A stretch of 64,000 bases of DNA, from contig CAWJXH010000005.1 of assembly GCA_963846805.1 (NCBI GenBank), positions 186,001 to 250,000 on the forward strand, written 5' to 3'. The translations under genes were made by a program, and so were the position numbers. Of this stretch, positions 9,011 through 19,104 are shown piece after piece. The notes beneath the pieces are model-generated. The model was not told the DNA's origin, did no database searches, and saw only the letters and a list, made by a program, of their open reading frames with translations. How positions within the stretch are numbered: the stretch's first letter is position 1; each line of letters starts with the position of its first letter. Origin of the DNA: Fen-1038 sp963846805. GTDB taxonomy: Bacteria; Chloroflexota; Anaerolineae; Anaerolineales; Villigracilaceae.

Positions 9011-10450
9011 TCAATCTATTTCACTCACGGTGGGAATTCTCGCCTTGCCGATCTTGCGCAGGATATGTCCTTCCTGGCCTTCCTGGACCTCCCAAACCGG
9101 TATCAATGGAATAAGCCTTGAAGCAGCCATGTAGAGCAGCAGGAAGAATGCGAATGTGCCGATGGTCAGCAGGATCTCAAGTTTGGGTATGTAAATTCGC
9201 CACGTGAAGGGCATGCGGTTGATCGTCAACGCTTCCGGAATGATGACGTATCGTTCGATCCACATGCCGACGTTGATCACGAAGCCGACTATCGCCAGCA
9301 GCCAGGGCGTACTGCGCCACTTCTTTCTCCAAAGGATCGCCCATGGCACAACGATATTGCAGAACAACATCACATACCACAGCCACCAGATCGGTCCGTT
9401 TTGAGTGAAATTCTGCAGGATCTTCTCCCACTTATCGCCGCCGTACCACGGCACCATGTAATCGTTGAAGTAGAAGTAGGCCCAGGCCATCGAGACCATC
9501 AGCATCAACTTGCCTAGCGTGTTGAAATGCTCCGGCCGCAGGAAATACTTCATGTTCTTCATCGTCGAGCGGATCAGGAACAGCACCATTGCCACCGCCG
9601 CCATGCCGGAGTGCAGGGCGCCGATGACAAAATACGGGCCGAAGACGGTAGAGGACCAGCCTGGCCGGGTGGCCATCGCAAAGTCCCATGAAACGATCGT
9701 ATGCACCGAGAACATGACCGGGATGATCGCAAAGGCAAAGATGTTCATGGCCGTCCGCAAATTCTTCCACTCGCCTTCGGTGCCACGAAATCCGAGCGCC
9801 AGTATTTTGTAGAATGTCTTTCGCCAACCGGTCGAACGGTCGCGCGCCATTGCCAGATCCGGGATGAGCGGCAGGAACAGGTACATGGTGCTGCACAGCA
9901 AATAGGTGTTGATCGCCATGAAGTCCCACATCAGCGGGGAGTGGAAGTCAGGCCACAGACCGCGCTCATTCGGGAATGGGATCAACCAGTAAGACAGCCA
10001 GACGCGTCCCATGTGCATGAAGACGCTGAATCCCGCCTGCACCAGGCCAAAGGTGGTCATCAGCTCGGCTGCCCGCGTGAATGGGCGGCGGGACTTCGAC
10101 TTTCATGACCCGCAAGATGGCCGAGATGAAGGTGCCGGCATGGCTGATGCCGATCCAGAAGACGACATTGACCAGGAAGATGCCCCAGTAAGACGGGGCG
10201 GTTGACACCAGTCACGCCCGAGACCTTGCATGATGAGGTAATACCAGGCATAGACCAGGCAGGTTAGCACGATGAACACGAGTATGCTCACGACCGACCA
10301 ATACTTCCACGTGGTCGTGTGCATCGATTCCAGCACCATCGCATTCATTTCCCCCCGCGGCAATGGATCGTGCATCAGGTGTTCGCGGGGATCTTCCTGC
10401 TCGGCCGCCTGAGAGCCAGGATGCGGCAAGGATCTAGCTGTTACTGCCAT
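9011..10450 (-). CDS. actC: Alternative complex III subunit ActC (NrfD/PsrC-like), three frame breaks
   Basis: Multi-spanning quinone-binding subunit of the NrfD/PsrC family. The C-terminal 350 residues (from 10060 down) read cleanly with many helices. Upstream, homology moves between frames near 10085, 10205 and 10225, and each move is repaired by removing one base: the Gly run before VTGVNRPV, a T in CTTACTGG, and a C in GTCCCGCC. The joined text reads GLGVTGVNRPVYWGIFLVNVVFWIGISHAGT then LMTTFGLVQAGF, as in real ActC. Start ATG at 10450 gives MAVTARSLPHPG and overlaps the likely end of actB2. Three overcalls, or a decayed gene; I favour overcalls. Confidence 0.82.
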
Positions 10451-11214
10451 TAGCGGACTCTCCCTTCAGGTAGGTCACCGCGGTAGAGTGCCGAGTTCTT
10501 CCAGCTGGTGATAGCCTCGACCGGCAAGCCCCATCTGGCTCACGCGGCTGTTTGGATCATCAATTCGGCCAAAGACAATCGCCATCGCCGGGCAGGCCTG
10601 CGCACAGGCCGGCACGACTTCCCCATCTCTGATATCCCGGCTTTCTGAATTCGGCCGTGTCTTCCGCTTGCCTGATGCGCTGGATGCAGAATGTGCATTT
10701 CTCCATCACGCCGCGCCGGCGTACGGTCACATCCGGGTTGAGTTGATTTTGCAGGGTCGTCAGTTCCGGGTGAATTCTCGCATCCGTGTAATCGCGCCAG
10801 TTGAAGTCGCGCACCTGGTACGGACAGTTGTTTGCGCAGTAGCGTGTGCCAACGCAGCGGTTGTAGACTTGCAGGTTGATATCTTCAGAGGCGCTGTGCA
10901 CCGAGGCAAACACCGGGCAGACCGGCTCGCACGGCGCGTTGTGGCACTGTTGGCACAACATCGGCTGATAGGGCGTCATCTTGACTTCGGGAAATGTGCC
11001 CTGCCAGAAGCGCTCGATGCGGATCCAGTGCATCGTGCGCCCGTATCCGGCATCCTGCTCGCCCACGAATGGAATATTGTTTTCCATGGCGCACGCAGCC
11101 ACGCAGGCCTGGCAGCCCGTGCAAACGTCCTGGTCGATGACCATTCCCCAGCGGCCGCTCACCTCCTGCTCCGAAGTATTTGTAAAAACCGGCAAGTTCC
11201 AGTCCGTTCGTCAT
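10434..11214 (-). CDS. Alternative complex III iron-sulfur subunit (ActB C-terminal half), frame broken
   Basis: Ferredoxin-like subunit that would carry four Fe-S centres. Seen: VCTGCQACVAAC, CQQCHNAPCEPVCPV, CVGTRYCANNCPYQ, CTFCIQRI and, in another frame, CAQACP. In many relatives this region is fused to the molybdopterin-like half as one ActB; here a stop, a spacer and an SD (GGAGAGAGA) separate them. Starting at ATG 11214 needs one base removed near 11196; a TTG at 11195 would avoid that. A +1 break near 10640 (poly-A) leads to GEVVPACAQACP. The C-terminus stops at 10475 as LPR, or, if one base is missing there, continues as AVTYLKGE to 10434, overlapping actC. Confidence 0.78.
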
Positions 11215-11271
11215 AGCGTCTCTCTCCAAATTTCTTCTCGTTCCGTGGCGAAGCGCGTGAACGGGAAGTAT

Positions 11272-13458
11272 CTACTTCGCATTGAACCCATAAACGCCCA
11301 GCGGGCTTTCGAACCGTGAGAGCGCTCGCTTCCGACCCGTCTTCTCTACCTGCACCTTCATTCCGGCAAAGGCCAGGTCGCCGGCCTCGTTGAGGTTCGG
11401 CGCGAGCAGGTTGATCGGATTGACCCCTCGCCCTTGTGCGAAACGTCCGTACGCCGTGTGCCCTTGCCCGAAGGGCATCGCCACCGTGTCGGGCCGGATG
11501 GCCGGATATCTGTACACGGTTGCCTCGAGCTCGCCCAGGGGAGATATGATTTTCACCACATCCGTATCTTCGATCCCCAGCTTGTCAGCAGTAGCCGGAT
11601 TCATTTCGACCCACGTGTTCCACATCACGGTTGTGGTCGGATCGGCGACCTCCTGAAGCCAGGGCTTGTTGGCTCCAGCCTCCGCCATGATCGGCGAAAC
11701 GAACGGCAGGAAGAAGAAATCCCCATTGCCTTTGAAGGTTGCCGGAGTCGGGTTGAATGTTCGACTCAGCACGTCCGCGCTCGAGGGAGCAATTCGATCG
11801 TCATCAGTCTTCCACCAGCCGCCGTATTGCTGGAAAAGAGGCGGTAAAAGTGTTGATTTCCGGGGCTGAGAAGAATCCATTGCCCTCTGTGAGCAAGCCG
11901 CTCAGTTTGCTTTGAATGAACTCGACCTCGTCTTTGAACGGCAGCGCCGAGGCAAAGCTTCCTCCGGCTTTTTGTGCGGCCGCCAGCAGCACGTCCGCGG
12001 TGGCCTTCGTGTTGAAGAATGGCACCACCACCGGTTGCGCGCCCGAGAGCACGGCCGAGCTCGTGCCCGTGGCCACCTTCTGGTAGCCCCAGGATTCCAA
12101 TACCGTGGTGGTCGGGGAGCACATAGTCGGCCAGGACCGCGGTCTCATCGGGGAAGGTCGCGAAGGAAATGACCTGTGAAACGCCTTGTCAATGCGTCGG
12201 CAGAAACCGAGCGATACGGGCAGTTCGAATACAGGATTTACCCCGTGTACAAACAACACCTTGATCGCGCCGGATTTCAGCTTTGCGACGAGATCGGCCA
12301 TTTCCTTCATGCTGGCGGGACGGTGATATGCATCTGCGAGCGGCGCAAGTGCGGAGAGGAAGACTCCGCCGTCTTTGCCCAGATTCCCAAGGAAGGCGTT
12401 GAGCGCCAGCACAGCCTCGGCCGCCTGCAGACCATTGCTCTGTGCGAGCGCTGCGCCGCCGGGAATTGCCAGGGGGTGGCTTGCGTTGACAAGTAGATTT
12501 GCCAGATGCTTAAGCGTGTCGGCATTGGTATTCGCCGCTGCGGCCGCCTCGTTTACATCTGCATTTGCAAAAGCTGGGGGCAGGGACACTCCGCGCGCCT
12601 CGGCTGCCAGTCGACCGATCGCAAGCACCACCATCGCCTCTGACCCGGGTTGCAGGGGGATCCATTCGTCCGCTTTGGAAGCCGTCTGCGACATGCGTGC
12701 CTCGACCTGGACAAAATATCCGCGCTGCTTGGGATTCCCTTGCCGCAGTTTCGCAAAATCGCGCGTCTGCGCGACCGGTGAAAGCCACGTCTCGAGAAAA
12801 TTCGCACCGAAGGAGAAAACCAGGTCTGCATTCCCAATGTCGAAGAATGGCAGTCCTGATTGTCCGAACATTTCGTTGACGGCTTGTATCAGAGTCGTTC
12901 GGGCCTCGAACATTCCCAGCGCGCCGTAGCGGACAGGGGCGGGCGCGCCGACTGCTTTCGCGAGGTCAGACACCAGATCGTAGAGATGATCGGGCGCCAT
13001 GCCCAGCAGGAAAGCGATTTCACTGGGCTGGTTCTTGCTCAACGCGTCCGCGACGACGTTTACCGCCGTATCCCAATCGATTTTGTCTGTCTGGTTGGAA
13101 CCTCGTCTGATTGCGCTGGAGCGGATCAGTGACGCGGTCCGGGTTGTACAGGCCCTGCAGCGTCACCTGTCCGCGCGCGCAGGTCTTGCCGAGGTTCACG
13201 GGATTGTTCGGATTGCCCTCCACCTTCAGAGCTCGTCCTTGCATCGTGCGCACGACCAGCCCGCAGCCCGCCGAACACTCGCGGCATGTCGTAGCGTAGT
13301 ATGTGCTGAGGCCGTTGTAGTTGTACTCCGGCATCTTGGTGTACGGCTCGCGGGTCACATAACGCGATGCCGGGCCCGCAGCCGGTCAGCACGGCTGTGG
13401 TCGCCGCGCCCACTGTCGCCAGTTTCAAAAAGTCACGCCGGGAAATATCTTTGCTCAT
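11272..13458 (-). CDS. actB: Alternative complex III molybdopterin-oxidoreductase-like subunit (ActB N-terminal half), six frame breaks
   Basis: Large extracytoplasmic subunit related to molybdopterin oxidoreductases; in ActB this fold is not known to carry the cofactor. The N-terminus has a Tat signal (SRRDFLKLATVGAATTAVLTGC), where the Cys could also be a lipid site. Recognisable blocks: TTCRECSAGCGL, KTCARGQVTLQ, KIDWDTAVNVVADAL, a long clean stretch 12240-13042, and the C-terminal aspartate-decarboxylase-like barrel to 11272. Frames change near 13370, 13115, 12215, 12185, 12112 and 11855; every change is +1 and one removed base restores continuity each time. No other internal stops. Strongly suggests base overcalls, though a pseudogene cannot be excluded. 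Confidence 0.78.
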
Positions 13459-13478
13459 CTCGTATCCTCTCGCCCGGT

Positions 13479-14027
13479 TTAGTAGTGGCAGGTGCTGCAG
13501 TCCGTGAGCTTTGCCAGGAGCTGAGGATTGTTTGCGGCTTTTTGTCTATGACAATTGAGGCACCAGCCCATGTTCATTACTTGGGGGTTTTGATAGACGG
13601 TCATCTTGCTCACGTCGCCGTGGCAATCCTCGCAGTTCAGTCCCGCGGCGATGTGCGGGCGATGCACAAAATGAACAAAGTCCGGCACCTGCGCCACAGG
13701 TATCCAGACAATCGGTTTATTGTTTTGCACATAGCTCGCTAGCTTGGGAAGTTCCGTGCCCTGGATGGGGATCTGCTGATGGCAGCCCCAGCACTTCGTC
13801 TCAGTCGGAATTCCAGGCGAAGGGCCGCGCAGCGCCCCGGGATGACAATATAGACATTGAATGCCAAGTCCGACGTGCAGATTATGGGGAAATTGGATTG
13901 GCTGATCCGGCGGCTTTTGAAGCTGCGCAATGCCCCAAACGCCTGCGCTGAATACAACTAGCAATGCGATGAGCACTCCAATCCGTCCAAGCGGCTGATT
14001 CAGCGCGTTGACTACGTTCTTGATCAT
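13479..14027 (-). CDS. actA: Alternative complex III subunit ActA, pentaheme cytochrome c
   Basis: First gene of the act operon. Membrane-anchored multiheme cytochrome. Seen: an N-terminal helix (about 14-34) and five CxxCH sites (CLYCH, CWGCH, CEDCH, CLNCH, CSTCH), the last right at the C-terminus, plus extra His that could be distal ligands. Length 182 residues fits ActA. SD AGGAGAG lies just before ATG 14027. About 20 bases separate it from the actB half. No frame break. Confidence 0.9.
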   Translation of the reverse strand: MIKNVVNALNQPLGRIGVLIALLVVFSAGVWGIAQLQKPPDQPIQFPHNLHVGLGIQCLYCHPGALRGPSPGIPTETKCWGCHQQIPIQGTELPKLASYVQNNKPIVWIPVAQVPDFVHFVHRPHIAAGLNCEDCHGDVSKMTVYQNPQVMNMGWCLNCHRQKAANNPQLLAKLTDCSTCHY

Positions 14028-14261
14028 GGACTCTCCTGAGATGAGATTACGGCGTTCTGCAAGAATTTTTAGATCAAGCTTTCAGCATTGCCGTGCCAAC
14101 GATGAAACGAGGTCTGAAGACTAGAGCAAGAAGCAGTAATTATTCCACACGGGTTCGATGCCCAGGAGGTGAAGACTTTCTTTTTTCAACTTCGGCGGGC
14201 ATTATACTGCAAAAAACCCAAAATACACATAGCCTATGAAAATTAGGTGAGACGGCCATGA

Positions 14262-14267
14262 TATACT
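14262..14267 (+). promoter_or_regulatory. -10 element close to a start codon
   Basis: TATACT ends 10 bases before the ATG at 14278, leaving little or no leader. No SD is seen, so the transcript may be leaderless. Confidence 0.4.
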
Positions 14268-14277
14268 ATTTTGAAGC

Positions 14278-14547
14278 ATGCTAAAGAGATTCCTTCGAGT
14301 TCTCCCCCCTGTATTGATGATTACGAGCGGGATTGCCCTCGCTCCAATTAGCGCGGTGTTCACCGCGAGTCCTGAGCACACGACAGGGCTCGCAGTTGCG
14401 GCCCTCAATGAGTTGGCGACGCCGACTCCCGTGGCTTCTGCCGCATCCCGGGCGGGTTCAACCAACGGGCTCATGCTGATGGGCCTCGTGATTGTAGTTA
14501 TCGTCCTGGTGCCGATTCTGCTGCGACGCAGCATGTGGACGAAGTAA
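14278..14547 (+). CDS. Small membrane protein, unknown function
   Basis: 89 residues, not recognised. Seen: a basic N-terminus with a signal-like helix (about 9-28), a Thr/Pro/Ala-rich middle (ATPTPVASAAS), then a C-terminal helix (LMLMGLVIVVIVLVPILL) and a short basic tail RRSMWTK. This looks like a secreted segment held by a C-terminal anchor, or a two-helix hairpin. A TATACT box lies directly upstream. It stands alone between the act operon and the 205-bp repeat. Confidence 0.5.
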   Translation: MLKRFLRVLPPVLMITSGIALAPISAVFTASPEHTTGLAVAALNELATPTPVASAASRAGSTNGLMLMGLVIVVIVLVPILLRRSMWTK

Positions 14548-14627
14548 GGACCGGGTTGCAGGATGTGAATTCCGGTTCGCTACGCCAGGCCTTCCTTCAC
14601 GCAATATCCAAAACCCAAGGTTCCACA

Positions 14628-14837
14628 TAACCGGAACATGACTCATCCCGAATCTCATGTTTGCCATATCCTAATTCAGGAAGTCGCCGAAAACATGGAC
14701 AGGGCGGGGTACTCCACCCCCGCCCTGTCCATGTTTTCGGGGTTCTTCGCCAGTTCCAGCCGAAGATCGGCTGGAACTGGCGCTGTCCCTTATCAAATCC
14801 GCGTCAGATTAATTTCCGGGTTAATCATGTTCCGGTT
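14628..14837. repeat. Dispersed hairpin-rich element, copy 1 (MITE-like)
   Basis: About 205-210 bp with imperfect terminal inverted repeats: TAACCGGAACATGA on the left and TCATGTTCCGGTTA on the right. Inside are a stem of roughly 20 bp around 14688-14741 (CGAAAACATGGACAGGGCGG and its complement) and a second stem of about 15 bp around 14750-14784 (GCCAGTTCCAGCCGA and its complement). A second copy at 38506-38704 is nearly identical; the differences are mostly in the hairpin loops. No transposase or believable reading frame inside. Confidence 0.85.
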
Positions 14838-14931
14838 ACTTGGCTTCGTACCCCCGGCTCCCTTTGGGAGGCGAAGTAATCTGCAGATCGGGCATGTCCA
14901 TGATGATTGCCAGGTTGCCACCGTTCGAGTC

Positions 14932-16062
14932 TCAGTTCCAGTCCTTCGCCATCTCAATTCGTGCATGCAGTGGCGGATGTGAATAGAACATGAATACCAC
15001 CCACTTTTCAGGGTCAACTTCTCCCAGGTTTTGGTTCGCCAGCCTCACAAACGCCGACGCAAACGCCTCGCTTTTGCCAGTGGAACTCAGCGCATATTCG
15101 TCTGCCATGCGCTCACGCCATCGTGACATTGCATTATCCAAAGGCATGGTGAGCAGGCCATATAGCCCGATGATCGCCCCGAATGCGGGGAACGCTGCGA
15201 TATCGCTGATGCCCGAGAAACCGAAGTAGGCCACTGCCAGGTTCATCGCCAGGCTTGCTAGATAGAGTCCTATCATCGTGGAAAGCGTTCCATAGGCAAT
15301 TAGAACCGGGATATCGTGATGCACCTGATGCCCCAGCTCATGTGCAAGCACAGTTTCGATTTCGTCCGGGGTAAACTCGTTGATGAACGTGTCAGCCAAC
15401 ACAATGCGGCGTGTATTGCCAATCCCCGCCAGGGCAGCGTTCGCGGACTTGGTCCGGCGCGACATATCGAACTGGTATACGCCGCCCACTTTCGTATGAG
15501 CCTGGTCCGCCAATTTCAACAGCCGCTCAGCCAGGTCCTTGTGTTCTTCCCCGAGCGGAACGTACTTGTTGAACAGGGGCATGATCAGTATCGGCGCCAG
15601 GTTGGAAACCAGCACGTTGAAGACCAACAGCCCGCCTGCCGCCCACAACCACCAGAGGTCGCCCGTGGCGCGGAGTGCGAGATAGAGCAATTCAAGCAGG
15701 ATCAAGCCCAGCGGCGCGCCGATCATAAAGCCCTTGGCCTGGTCCACGATCCAATCCCTGAGCTTCTGCGTGGACTGTTCGAAGCGGTGCGGCAGGACAA
15801 ACCCCGAATAGTAACTCATGGGCAGGTCGATCACAACATAGATCCCGCCAAAGATCAGGACGAATGCAGGGACAAGCAGCCAGGGGTTGTGGAGTACGGT
15901 CCATCGGGTGATCAGCGCATCGCGCACGCTGATGCTCCAGCGGAAGACGATCCACGCCAGCGTGTACACAACGCTGAGCAATGTATTCACCAGCCATAGC
16001 CGCCGCGAGATCCGTGCGTATTCCTTTGCCTTCTTCTGCCGGTCGGGATCGAGTGTTGTCAT
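14932..16062 (-). CDS. M48-family membrane metallopeptidase (Ste24/CAAX protease type)
   Basis: Zinc endopeptidase in the membrane. Seen: several membrane helices (about 24-42, 61-80, 110-130, 136-160), the zinc motif HELGH at 241-245, and a downstream Glu ligand in MADEYAL near 330, all in order for Ste24-like enzymes. The TPDEIETVLAHELGH context is typical. Length 376 is normal. In bacteria such proteins take part in membrane protein quality control; the precise substrate is unknown. ATG at 16062 lies 3 bases after the stop of the hydrolase gene, so they form an operon. Confidence 0.92.
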   Translation of the reverse strand: MTTLDPDRQKKAKEYARISRRLWLVNTLLSVVYTLAWIVFRWSISVRDALITRWTVLHNPWLLVPAFVLIFGGIYVVIDLPMSYYSGFVLPHRFEQSTQKLRDWIVDQAKGFMIGAPLGLILLELLYLALRATGDLWWLWAAGGLLVFNVLVSNLAPILIMPLFNKYVPLGEEHKDLAERLLKLADQAHTKVGGVYQFDMSRRTKSANAALAGIGNTRRIVLADTFINEFTPDEIETVLAHELGHQVHHDIPVLIAYGTLSTMIGLYLASLAMNLAVAYFGFSGISDIAAFPAFGAIIGLYGLLTMPLDNAMSRWRERMADEYALSSTGKSEAFASAFVRLANQNLGEVDPEKWVVFMFYSHPPLHARIEMAKDWN

Positions 16063-16065
16063 GCC

Positions 16066-16632
16066 TCACACCTTTTCCTGATCCGCGGCGAGAAATGCAA
16101 TGACTTGGTCCGCGGGCATTACCTGCCCGTAGGACTTCAACGCCGCCATGAATGCCTTGTGCACATGGTCGGCGGGAACGGTTTCGTTGCCGTATTTGAG
16201 GTCGCGCGTGGCGCAGGCATCCTCTGCCACGATGACTTGAAAACCGAGGTCTGCGGCAGCCCGGGCCGTGGCATCCACGCACATATGGGTCATCATGCCT
16301 GTGATGACGGCACGTTCAATGCCGTGACCCCGAAGCAGGTCGAGTAGGTTGGTCTCGCGAAATGAATTTGGGAAATGCTTGATCACCAACGGTTCGCCTT
16401 CAAAGTGCGCCGCCGAATCGTGGATATTGACGCCGATGTCGCCTGGCAGGAAGAATGTTGCACCCGGTCCGTTCGACACATGCTGTATGTGCACGTGGAA
16501 CTGGTCATGCTCGCGACAACATTGCAGCAGTTCATAGGCCTTCTTCGCTGCCTCTAGCGGCCTCACCAGTTCCATCTTTCCGCCTGGAAAATAATCGTTT
16601 TGAATATCGATCACGAGCAGTGCTGTCTTCAT
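16066..16632 (-). CDS. Isochorismatase-family cysteine hydrolase
   Basis: Cytosolic hydrolase of the nicotinamidase/isochorismatase fold. Seen: Asp in LLVIDIQNDYFPGG (D9 region), a cis-peptide region, and the nucleophile Cys in VITGMMTHMCVDATARAAADLGF. The C-terminal part is VIVAEDACATRD. Length 188 fits. The motif set resembles general cysteine hydrolases more than PncA, so substrate is not assignable. Likely co-transcribed with the RNase H gene upstream (10 bases) and the M48 gene downstream. Confidence 0.88.
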   Translation of the reverse strand: MKTALLVIDIQNDYFPGGKMELVRPLEAAKKAYELLQCCREHDQFHVHIQHVSNGPGATFFLPGDIGVNIHDSAAHFEGEPLVIKHFPNSFRETNLLDLLRGHGIERAVITGMMTHMCVDATARAAADLGFQVIVAEDACATRDLKYGNETVPADHVHKAFMAALKSYGQVMPADQVIAFLAADQEKV

Positions 16633-16642
16633 CGAATTCTCC

Positions 16643-17272
16643 TTATTTTCGGCCGAAATCTGCCGGGTTCTCTCCCCATGCCGCCGTATCCCATTTTAGT
16701 ATCTTTGGCCTTCCTGTATCGTCTTTCGAAGAATTAAGCCTTCGCTCGGCTTTGGCGATCAGGTCGAACAGTTTGGCATTGGCGGGGGTCCGCCGCAGTT
16801 TCGTATTACACTCTCCTGCTTTTACCCACGCAATCGCGTTTTCTGAATCCGAATAGATTGGCCGGCTCCGCTCATGCTCCTCCAGCCATATCATTGCCTC
16901 CACAATTGCCAGGAATTCACCGACATTGTTGGTCCCCTCCGCAAAAGGCCCTTCCTTGAAAATCTGCTTTTGGGTCTCAAGGTCTACCCCGCGGTACTCA
17001 AGCGGACCCGGCGAGCCTGAGCACGCGGCGTCTACAACAATTGACAAAAGTACGGGCTTCACTGGAGCAAACAGCCATTTCTGCGAGGACGATGGCTGGC
17101 CTTCGAAGTCTGTGTAGACGGCCGCAAAAGCGCGTTCTGCCTCCGTGCGGCTCGCAAAAGCCTTGAATTGTGCACCGACAAACCCTTTTACTTGCGCCTC
17201 GCAATCCGGCCAGGTCGAGAATATTCCCCTCCTTCGACCCTTCCACACCACGTAATACCGTACTTTTGACAT
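16643..17272 (-). CDS. rnhA: Ribonuclease H with N-terminal viroplasmin-like domain
   Basis: Degrades RNA in RNA-DNA hybrids. The N-terminal 50 residues (YYVVWKGRRRGIFSTWPDCEAQVKGF with FKAFASRTEAERAF) match the hybrid-binding/viroplasmin domain of eukaryote-type RNase H1. The catalytic domain shows Asp81 (IVVDAAC), Glu119 (NNVGEFLAIVEAM) and Asp142 (IYSDSENAIAWV); the fourth acidic ligand is less clear. Length 209. First gene of a short run on this strand. Confidence 0.88.
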   Translation of the reverse strand: MSKVRYYVVWKGRRRGIFSTWPDCEAQVKGFVGAQFKAFASRTEAERAFAAVYTDFEGQPSSSQKWLFAPVKPVLLSIVVDAACSGSPGPLEYRGVDLETQKQIFKEGPFAEGTNNVGEFLAIVEAMIWLEEHERSRPIYSDSENAIAWVKAGECNTKLRRTPANAKLFDLIAKAERRLNSSKDDTGRPKILKWDTAAWGENPADFGRK

Positions 17273-17497
17273 TTCACCATTTTACATGATTTTGGCTTTG
17301 CCCCGCCGGCGCGGTCACCAGCCGTCTTGGAGGGCATTGCCTGAATTCTCAATGCCCCGGAGTGAACGCCTGTGGTTTGCGATTCCTCCCAGGACCTCGC
17401 AAATATCGCCCTGGAGAATCTTCTAGCTGGATTTGTCTGAGGTTGAGCGTGCTTTTCAAGGCGTTCCATTTGAAGAATCCCCCTGCAATGGGCCTAC

Positions 17498-17974
17498 CTA
17501 AACCCGATGATACGGGATGATCATCAAGAAACCCAGGGCGATGATGACCTGGCCGATCAAGACGCCTGTGGCCTGCCATGGCCCAAAATACGGGATGCCC
17601 GGCAACGGCTGTGAGCCCATCCCGAACACATCGGCCATGCCTGCAAACACAGCAATCACATAGCCTGTGCTTACAAGCCGCAAGCCGATGTCCGCCATGA
17701 TCGTCCGCGGCGTTCCCCGCCACAACGCCAGCAACCCCACGTATCCGCCGATGCATATGATGGCCAGGCCAATTAGAAAGACAGAGATTTGGACGAATCC
17801 CACCACCCGGCTGCGGTCCCAGCCGAACCAATCCGGCTTCGCGCCCACCGCAAAGACAAAAAGCCCGAACAGCGTTGTCACCAATCCGGCACGCATGCGA
17901 GCGCGCAGGGGTTCCTTTCTGAACGTTGGCGTCGTCTTGACTGCGATGGTAGCCAAAGTAGGCGAGCCGTTCAT
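17498..17974 (-). CDS. Small four-helix membrane protein, unknown function
   Basis: 158 residues, no family recognised. Four hydrophobic helices: about 30-45, 55-78, 98-117 and 135-152. Its ATG overlaps the stop of the dipeptidase gene by four bases (ATGA), implying translational coupling. The overlap is its strongest support as a real gene. Confidence 0.65.
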   Translation of the reverse strand: MNGSPTLATIAVKTTPTFRKEPLRARMRAGLVTTLFGLFVFAVGAKPDWFGWDRSRVVGFVQISVFLIGLAIICIGGYVGLLALWRGTPRTIMADIGLRLVSTGYVIAVFAGMADVFGMGSQPLPGIPYFGPWQATGVLIGQVIIALGFLMIIPYHRV

Positions 17975-19068
17975 AAGGGTAAGTTTTCCTGCAGAAAGTT
18001 TAGCCAGTTCAGGCCCAGAATTCCAGCTGCATCTGATTCTGAATAGCCGCGGCCGACTAGGATTGGAACGAGCTTCTGTAGATCGGCGATCGTGTCAATT
18101 TCTGGCGGCACCGATTGGACCCCAAAGCCACCGTCAAAATCGGACCCCACACCGGAGTGCAGCGCATCGCCGGCCAGCTGGCAGACGTGGTCGATGTGGT
18201 CAACAAATACTTCAAGCGGCACTTCTTGTCTTCCCGATCCCTTTTTGCGGTTCCAGCCTGATTTGAGGAAACTGTTCAGGGGCACGTTTCCGATGAGTTC
18301 CCCGCGCTCGATGATTCCGCGCAGGACGCGGTCGGAAAAGTGGCGGTTGCTTGGAAAATTGGGAAGGAGTGCCAGGCAATTTACGTGTGTAGCGACGATT
18401 GGGCCCTCGTATGAATCGAGAGCCTCCAAAGCGGACTGCTCATCCATGTGGCTCAGGTCGAGCACGAAACCGAAGCCAGTCATGGCCTTGAGCAGCCGTC
18501 GACCTTCATCTGTAAGCGGACCCGGCTCCCGTGTGCCGCCTGAATAACGGGTTCCGGCCCACGCCAGGCCGATGAGCCGCACTCCTCTTTCGTGCCACTC
18601 CGACAATTCATCCACGTCGCGGATTCCATCCGCCCCCTCCATCAAAGGCACCAGGCCCACAGGCCGTGCTTGCATCGCTGGGTTGCGCCATTCCGCGATG
18701 TGTCCTTGCAAATCCTCTTTGCTGAGGATAAGGCGAAACATCTCAGGCTTGGATTCGGTCAACTCGTGGTATAGATCAAGTTGTTGAAGATAGACGCGGT
18801 AAGCCTCATCGTACGATGAATAGCAGATCTTGTCCCAATCCCCTTCTTTCGTACGGGCCGGCGCGGCAAACAGAGTCGAAAACACGATTGCCACTTGTCC
18901 GCGCTGATAATCGGGCCAGCCGATCAAGCTGTCCCCGTTCTTTTCTACCGTTGCGCCCCCGTGTTCCGCGGCTCGCGTCTCCGCTGCAGACCGCGTGTAG
19001 TCGCGCCCAAAGTTGAGCATATTCCAGGCGAGATCGCAATGTGAGTCGATGATGATAGGCATAGTCAA
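17971..19068 (-). CDS. Membrane-dipeptidase-family (M19) metallopeptidase
   Basis: Zinc dipeptidase of the renal dipeptidase family. Metal-binding motifs: IDSHCDLAWN near residues 6-15, a bridging Glu probably in LVPLMEGADGI, DLSHMDEQ, ATHVNCLAL, and the C-terminal GVGSDFDGGFG. Length 365 is normal. Start ATG at 19068 or the second ATG two codons later (MPIIIDSHCD). No signal peptide, so cytosolic. Preceded by the rpsA terminator. Confidence 0.9.
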   Translation of the reverse strand: MTMPIIIDSHCDLAWNMLNFGRDYTRSAAETRAAEHGGATVEKNGDSLIGWPDYQRGQVAIVFSTLFAAPARTKEGDWDKICYSSYDEAYRVYLQQLDLYHELTESKPEMFRLILSKEDLQGHIAEWRNPAMQARPVGLVPLMEGADGIRDVDELSEWHERGVRLIGLAWAGTRYSGGTREPGPLTDEGRRLLKAMTGFGFVLDLSHMDEQSALEALDSYEGPIVATHVNCLALLPNFPSNRHFSDRVLRGIIERGELIGNVPLNSFLKSGWNRKKGSGRQEVPLEVFVDHIDHVCQLAGDALHSGVGSDFDGGFGVQSVPPEIDTIADLQKLVPILVGRGYSESDAAGILGLNWLNFLQENLPL

Positions 19069-19104
19069 TTGTCGGGGAGACCGGCCTTATTCTTGCATTC
19101 GATC

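Noticed and set aside
14661..14879. Short coding frames inside the 205-bp element (also at 38535)
   Set aside because: The peptides follow the hairpin sequence, differ in frame between copies and have no SD.
17349..17831. 160-residue frame overlapping the membrane protein at 17498
   Set aside because: His/Arg/Gly-rich shadow of the true gene, which has a start overlapping the dipeptidase stop and clear helices.
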